A DNA stretch of 64,000 bases from NCBI GenBank assembly GCA_036272935.1, contig DATAXP010000073.1, positions 8,580 through 72,579 of the forward strand, read 5' to 3'. Under the pieces are notes generated by a model that was not told the origin of the DNA, did not search any database, and saw nothing but the letters and a program-made list of their open reading frames with translations. The position numbers were made by a program, and so were the translations under genes. The DNA comes from DATAXP01 sp036272935. Its GTDB lineage: Bacteria; Planctomycetota; Planctomycetia; Pirellulales; PNKZ01. Each line of letters starts with the position of its first letter. The first letter of the stretch is position 1. Positions 59,593 to 64,000 of this stretch are shown here, in pieces.

Positions 59593-60324
59593 ATGTATCA
59601 CCATGTTAAGAGACTCATGTACACGGTTCGCGTCGACGAGCCCGATCCCCGCTTTGGCAACATGCTGCTCGAGCAGTTCGGCGGTGCCAACGGCGAGCTG
59701 GCTGCCGCGTTGCAATACTCCATTCAAGGCCTGGCCTGCGACGATCCGGATCGCAAGGACATGCTGATGGACATCGGCACCGAGGAACTAAGCCACCTGG
59801 AAATCGTCGGCACGTTGTGTCGGATGCATCTCAAGCCGACGAAGACCGATCGCGAGGCGGCCGAAGCCGATCCGCTGGTCGCGGTCGCCGGTGGGGGATT
59901 GTCGCTGTCGAATTCGCAGGGCAATCCGTGGACTTCCGACTACCTAAAGATCACCGGCGAGCTCGATGTCGACCTGCGCAGCAACATCGCGGCCGAAGCC
60001 CGGGCAAAGATCGTCTACGATCGGTTGATCCGCTTCACCGACGACGCCGGAACCAAGGACGCGCTGCAATTCCTGATGACGCGCGAAATCGCGCACATGA
60101 AGTCGTTCATGCTGGCGCTCGATAGCATGGGCAAAGACCCGTTCGACATCGGCAAGGTCGATTACACCGAGAAGCTTGCCCGGCAGTACGTCAACGACTC
60201 GACCGGCCACGCCGATGGCGACGCCGATGCACGCGGTCCCTGGAACGAAGGGGACGAGTGGGAATACATCGACGCCCCGGCGTTCGAAGAGGTGCGCAAG
60301 AACCGCAAGGCCGCAGCCCGCTGA
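59593..60324 (+). CDS. Manganese catalase
   Basis: 243 residues. This non-haem dimanganese enzyme breaks down H2O2. The expected ligands are visible: Glu35 in GANGELAAALQYS, Glu65 and His68 in TEELSHLEIVG, a Glu in NIAAEARAKIVYDRL and a His in TREIAHMKSF. GGAGACG lies just upstream of the ATG. The C-terminal tail is acidic with GPWNEGDEWEYIDAP, typical of the family. It lies between trxB and asnS on the same strand, 116 bp after trxB; an oxidative-stress grouping with trxB is plausible. Confidence 0.94.
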   Translation: MYHHVKRLMYTVRVDEPDPRFGNMLLEQFGGANGELAAALQYSIQGLACDDPDRKDMLMDIGTEELSHLEIVGTLCRMHLKPTKTDREAAEADPLVAVAGGGLSLSNSQGNPWTSDYLKITGELDVDLRSNIAAEARAKIVYDRLIRFTDDAGTKDALQFLMTREIAHMKSFMLALDSMGKDPFDIGKVDYTEKLARQYVNDSTGHADGDADARGPWNEGDEWEYIDAPAFEEVRKNRKAAAR

Positions 60325-60407
60325 GGCACCACCGCCGGCGATGCCGGACTGCTTTCCCTCATCGGACCGCAACGGTATCGTTAGGGTTTCGCTTCGAACC
60401 CTTGAAA

Positions 60408-60441
60408 CGCTGCCCGGCCGTCGACCGACGGTCGGGCAGCG
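60408..60441 (+). promoter_or_regulatory. Strong hairpin just before the asnS start codon
   Basis: CGCTGCCCGGCCGTCG, a two-base loop and CGACGGTCGGGCAGCG form a 16-bp stem (one G-U pair in RNA) that ends 11 bases before the asnS ATG. It could mask or present the ribosome-binding region; no T-run follows, so it is not a normal terminator. Confidence 0.55.
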
Positions 60442-60452
60442 ATCTCGTTGCT

Positions 60453-61844
60453 ATGCAAAAGCTGTCGGTGGCTCTGGCCCGCAAGGCCGAGAATGTCGGC
60501 CGCGAGGTGCGCGTGCAGGGCTGGGTGCGCACGCGGCGCGACAGCAAGGCCGGGTTCAGCTTTCTGGAACTGAACGATGGTAGTTGCCTGGCCAACTTGC
60601 AGGTGATTGCCGAGGCGGCGCTGCCGAACTACGAGAGCGCGGTGAAGCATCTCGGCGCCGGGGCGAGCGTGACCGTGGAAGGCACCATCCAAGCCTCGCC
60701 CGCCAAGGGGCAGGAAACCGAGCTGCGCGCCGCGAGCATCACGGTGCACGGGCTGGCCGACGCGGACAGCTATCCGCTGCAAAAGAAGCAGCATTCGTTC
60801 GAGTTCCTGCGGACGATCGCCCATCTGCGGCCGCGCACGAACACGTTCGGCGCGATCGCCCGCATCCGCAACCAGGTGTGCCGCTCGATCCACAACTTTT
60901 TCCAGGAAGAAGGCTTCCTCTACATCCATCCGCCGATCATCACCGCCAGCGATTGCGAAGGGGCCGGCGAGATGTTCAAGGTCACCACACTCGACCTGGA
61001 AAAGCTGCCCAAGCTCGAAGGGCGCGTCGACTACACGCAGGATTTCTTCAACAAGCCGGCGTATCTCACGGTCAGCGGCCAGTTGCAGGCCGAGGCGTTC
61101 GCCTGTGCGCTGGGAAAGGTGTACACGTTCGGGCCGACGTTCCGGGCCGAGAACTCGAACACCTCGCGGCACCTGGCCGAGTTCTGGATGGTCGAGCCGG
61201 AGATGGCGTTCTTCGAGCTGACGGACAACATGGACCTGGCCGAGCGGTTCCTGAAGCGCATCCTGCGCGACGTGCTCGAGCACTCGATGGACGACCTGAT
61301 GCTGTTCAACACGCGCATCGACGACACGGTGATCCGCACCATCGAGCAGATCGTCGACCAGGAATTCCTGCGGCTCTCGTACACCGAGGCGGTCGCGCTC
61401 TTGGAGCAGTCGGGGCAGACGTTCGAGTACCCGGTCGCCTGGGGTCGCGACTTGCAGGCCGAGCACGAACGTTGGCTCACCGAGCAGAAGTTCGGCCGGC
61501 CGGTGATCTTGTACGACTATCCGCGGACGCTGAAGCCGTTCTACATGCGCGTCAACGACGATCAGAAGACCGTGCGCGCGATGGACATTCTGTTTCCCAA
61601 GGTGGGCGAGATCATCGGCGGCAGTCAGCGCGAGGAACGGCTCGATGTGATCGAAACGCGCATGGCCGAGCAAGGACTGCATGCCGAGGGTTATTCGTGG
61701 TATCTTGACCTGAGGCGGTACGGCACGGTGCCGCACGCGGGGTTCGGCCTCGGCCTGGAGCGCGTGCTGCTGTTCCTCACCGGGATGGGGAACATTCGCG
61801 ACGTGATTCCCTTCCCACGCACGCCGGGGAGCGCGGAGTTTTGA
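60453..61844 (+). CDS. asnS: Asparagine--tRNA ligase
   Basis: 463 residues, class IIb synthetase. An OB-fold anticodon-binding domain (about 18-105, VRVQGWVRTRRDSKAGFSFLELNDGS) precedes the catalytic core with motif 2 TFRAENSNTSRHLAEFWMVEPE and motif 3 GFGLGLERVLLFLTG. YPRTLKPFYMR is typical of AsnRS and helps set it apart from AspRS. The ATG at 60453 fits the family length; the longer frame upstream adds no similarity. No clear Shine-Dalgarno sequence is visible, only a strong hairpin. The stop overlaps the start of a sulfatase gene by one base. Confidence 0.96.
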   Translation: MQKLSVALARKAENVGREVRVQGWVRTRRDSKAGFSFLELNDGSCLANLQVIAEAALPNYESAVKHLGAGASVTVEGTIQASPAKGQETELRAASITVHGLADADSYPLQKKQHSFEFLRTIAHLRPRTNTFGAIARIRNQVCRSIHNFFQEEGFLYIHPPIITASDCEGAGEMFKVTTLDLEKLPKLEGRVDYTQDFFNKPAYLTVSGQLQAEAFACALGKVYTFGPTFRAENSNTSRHLAEFWMVEPEMAFFELTDNMDLAERFLKRILRDVLEHSMDDLMLFNTRIDDTVIRTIEQIVDQEFLRLSYTEAVALLEQSGQTFEYPVAWGRDLQAEHERWLTEQKFGRPVILYDYPRTLKPFYMRVNDDQKTVRAMDILFPKVGEIIGGSQREERLDVIETRMAEQGLHAEGYSWYLDLRRYGTVPHAGFGLGLERVLLFLTGMGNIRDVIPFPRTPGSAEF

Positions 61845-63394
61845 TGAGTTTGCGATCGCTCGCGGATACGCTCCTGCTTGTCACGCTTTCAACCGCTTGC
61901 CTGTTCGCGGGCGCCAAGCGCCCCAACGTGCTATTCATCATGGCCGACCAGCACCGGGCCGATTGCCTCGGCGCGGCGGGGAACAAGTTCATTCGGACGC
62001 CGCAGCTCGACCGGCTCGCGGCCCGCTCGGCCCTGTTTACCAACGCCTTCGTGCAATCGCCGGTGTGCGTGCCGAGCCGCGCGAGCTTCTTCACCGGCCG
62101 CTATCCGCACTCGCACAAGAACCGCGTCAACTACACGCCGATCGCCAAGACCGAACGGCTGATGCCCGCGATCTTCCGCGCCGCCGGCTACGCGACCGCG
62201 CTGGTCGGCAAAACGCACATCTATTACGAGTACCCGCCGACGGCCGACGCCGCCCGCGACACCGGCTTCGAGATCGTCGAACTGCACGACGGCATCCCGG
62301 CGACCGACAAGTTCTCGGCCTACGTTGCCTGGCGCGATCAGCACGATCCTCAAGCTGCCGCGGTGAAGAACTACCGCATGTATGCGAAGAACGTCGAGCC
62401 GGGCCGCAACCCATTCCGCGCCGTGATCGACGATGCCTACACCGACACCACCTGGACCGGCCAGACGACGCGCCGGCATCTGCAAGCGATGTCCGCGGGC
62501 GAGCGGCCGTTCTTTATCTTTTGTTCGTTCTGGAAGCCGCATTCACCGTACGAAGTGCCGGTGCCGTTCGATCGGATGTACGACGATGTGCAGATTCCGT
62601 TGCCCGCCCCGACGACGCTTGACGATATTCGGCGCTTGCCGGAACCGCTGCAAAAGCTGATTCTCCGCGGCAAGCCCGAGTACGACATGCCGCGCGACGA
62701 GTTGGAGTGGATCTATCGCAGCTACTACGCCTCGATCACGCAGGTCGATCGCGAAGTGGGGTTGATCCTCGACCTGCTCGAAAAGCTCGGCAAGGCCGAC
62801 GACACGGTCATCGTTTACAGCGCCGACCACGGCGATCAGTTGCTCGAGCACGGGCTGACCGGCAAGAACACGTTCTTCGAGGCCTCGGTGCGCGTGCCGT
62901 ACATCGTCGGTTATCCGGAGCATTTCAAGCCGGGAAAATATGACGAACTGGTCGAAGCGGTCGATGTGCTGCCGACGTTGTTGGAAACGTGCCGCATCGA
63001 CTCGCCGCCGGGCGTGCAGGGGCGAAGCCTCGTGCCGCTGCTCGGCACCAGCGACCGAGCGTACAAGCCGCGCGAGGCGGTGTTCAGCGAGAATATCATT
63101 CCCGAGGTGATCACCGGCGGACGGATGGAGATGCCGTACGTCGCGGGCCAGGGAGTTGCCGGCATTCGGCATCCCGACGCAAAGATGGTCCGCACCGATC
63201 GCTGGAAGTTCAACTACTACGCGAACGGCCAGGTCGAGCTGTACGACCTGAAGAACGATCCCGGCGAAACGACGAACCTGGCCTACGAGTCGTCGCACGC
63301 GGCGACGGTGGCCGAGATGCGCGGCCGGCTGCTCGAATGGCTGATCACGGCCGACGAACAGGACCAGATCGCGCCGCGGTGGTTGAAGTTCTAG
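61844..63394 (+). CDS. Sulfatase (formylglycine type), exported
   Basis: 516 residues. The ATG shares one base with the asnS stop (TGATG), and GGGGAGCGCGGAG lies upstream. A signal peptide (LADTLLLVTLSTACLFAGA) precedes the metal site LFIMADQHRADCLG. The formylglycine cysteine is Cys75 in SPVCVPSRASFFTG (canonical CxPSR). Later motifs are LVGKTHIYY, YSADHGDQLLEHGL and the C-terminal LYDLKNDPGETTNLA. It most resembles choline-sulfatase/iduronate-sulfatase-like subgroups by the DQHRAD segment. Its coupling to a housekeeping synthetase is unusual. Confidence 0.93.
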   Translation: MSLRSLADTLLLVTLSTACLFAGAKRPNVLFIMADQHRADCLGAAGNKFIRTPQLDRLAARSALFTNAFVQSPVCVPSRASFFTGRYPHSHKNRVNYTPIAKTERLMPAIFRAAGYATALVGKTHIYYEYPPTADAARDTGFEIVELHDGIPATDKFSAYVAWRDQHDPQAAAVKNYRMYAKNVEPGRNPFRAVIDDAYTDTTWTGQTTRRHLQAMSAGERPFFIFCSFWKPHSPYEVPVPFDRMYDDVQIPLPAPTTLDDIRRLPEPLQKLILRGKPEYDMPRDELEWIYRSYYASITQVDREVGLILDLLEKLGKADDTVIVYSADHGDQLLEHGLTGKNTFFEASVRVPYIVGYPEHFKPGKYDELVEAVDVLPTLLETCRIDSPPGVQGRSLVPLLGTSDRAYKPREAVFSENIIPEVITGGRMEMPYVAGQGVAGIRHPDAKMVRTDRWKFNYYANGQVELYDLKNDPGETTNLAYESSHAATVAEMRGRLLEWLITADEQDQIAPRWLKF

Positions 63395-63436
63395 AGATCG
63401 TTTAGAGCGCCTTTTCGCAACGGTGTGGCGTCCTGT

Positions 63437-63532
63437 CGGGGTGCCATGTCCACGTTCGTCGTGGGCATGCTCACGCAAGCGTGAGCATGGCACCCGACCT
63501 CGCCGCTACAGCAAGCTGAAAAGCCGTTCTAG
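63437..63532. repeat. Palindromic repeat, three-way-junction type (copy 2)
   Basis: Inverse copy of 41-135 with the same outer stem and two inner hairpins and the same GAGGTCGGGTGCC context. One base pair in the second hairpin becomes a wobble pair. Confidence 0.8.
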
Positions 63533-63687
63533 GACGCTGCAAAACGGTCGTTGTGTCGTTGATCGGGATCCGTCCCGGGCATTTTTTCCGGGAGGACAAT
63601 GCTGGAACCTGGCTCGCTGCCGGTCCATCGACCGACAGCGACCGCGTCTCTGGCTCCTTCAGGTCGGCAGAAGTTTTCGCATTCTCA

Positions 63688-64000
63688 CTAAGTCGTAGGC
63701 CGCCGCGGCCGGTTGTGCGTGAACGCCGTGGCGTCGAACACCGGCTCGGCCGGATCGAGATCGAAAAACGAGCGAAACAGCAGGTCGGTGTCGATCCGCT
63801 CGACCAACTGCGATTCGCTGCGGATCGAATACAAGGCCTGCAGCAATAGCGCCTTGAGCAGCCGCTCCGGAGGCACGCTCGGCCGACCCGTCCGCGCATA
63901 GGCCGCCTCGAACCGCTCCTGCAAGCTGTGCAGATGCCGGTCCACGATCCGCTTCAGCGACCGCAGCGGATGATCCGCCCGCACCCGTGCCTCGACGTCG
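63688..64000 (-). pseudogene. Transposase fragment, IS5-like (partial, runs off the window)
   Basis: The frame enters from the right edge of the window and reads RADHPLRSLKRIVDRHLHSL...TGRPSVPPERLLKALLLQALYSIRSESQLVERIDTDLLFRSFFDLDPAEPVFDATAFTHNR. This is the N-terminal DUF772-type helical domain of IS5-group transposases. It breaks off after the position where active copies continue NRERL, replaced here by PRRPTT and a stop, so the catalytic DDE domain is missing. The sequence on to 63540 shows no transposase match. It is probably the left-over of a degraded insertion. Confidence 0.8.

Overview
The window looks like a piece of a Planctomycetota chromosome, most likely from the Pirellulales. 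The DNA is GC-rich. The evidence is the set of lineage-typical genes: three formylglycine sulfatases, a PSD1/planctomycete cytochrome c protein next to a DUF1501 protein, a DUF1598 protein, a free-standing RNA polymerase alpha C-terminal-domain protein, and CHAT and caspase-like proteins. There are also many palindromic intergenic repeats. There is no rRNA, no CRISPR array and no complete prophage. One tRNA-Glu gene is present, and an IS5-like transposase remnant runs off the right edge.

Layout. 0.1-5.3 kb (minus): an apparent operon for a group 1h (high-affinity, actinobacterial-type) [NiFe]-hydrogenase, small then large subunit, followed 16 bp later by a hybrid sensor histidine kinase. 5.4-5.9 kb: a small toxin-antitoxin locus whose toxin carries an in-frame stop, flanked by an 18-bp direct repeat. 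5.9-8.8 kb: an esterase/SMP-30 fusion, a DUF6817 protein and a small exported W/Y-rich protein. 8.9-9.4 kb: nested palindromic repeats. 9.5-19 kb: acetolactate synthase, a TMTC-like TPR membrane protein, an M20 peptidase, a rhomboid-like pseudoprotease, the alpha-CTD protein, a sulfatase and DUF1598. 19-24 kb: a FAD/Rieske oxidoreductase, a nucleoside transporter and a DUF4258-DUF2283-GIY-YIG cluster. 24-36.5 kb: a sulfatase, a large CHAT pseudoprotease, a lipoprotein, a GlsB-like protein, an L,D-transpeptidase, IMPase, UDGb, bacterioferritin, a GAF/SpoIIE-type protein and RlmI. 36.5-37.4 kb: no protein gene, but repeats and a possible small RNA.

37.4-46.9 kb (minus): an exported peroxiredoxin, two small membrane or exported proteins, then a LacI regulator, PSD1 protein, DUF1501 protein and alpha/beta-hydrolase forming an operon-like series, then DUF2203 and an isolated NuoI. 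47.6-55.2 kb (plus): CsrA, tRNA-Glu, a HEAT-repeat exported protein and a 1640-residue caspase-like/vWA protein. 55.3-58.2 kb (minus): a class-III aminotransferase and an aldehyde dehydrogenase. 58.4-63.4 kb (plus): thioredoxin reductase, manganese catalase, AsnRS and a sulfatase that overlaps AsnRS.

Themes. The gene set fits an aerobic heterotroph that degrades sulfated polysaccharides (sulfatases, PSD1/DUF1501/esterase), may live on trace H2 during starvation, and handles oxidative stress (Mn-catalase, Bfr, Prx, TrxB). Two features stand out. Three predicted proteolytic folds (rhomboid, CHAT, caspase) each lack the expected nucleophile. At least ten palindromic repeat families occur here, and several copies sit in frame inside genes, much like Rickettsia palindromic elements.
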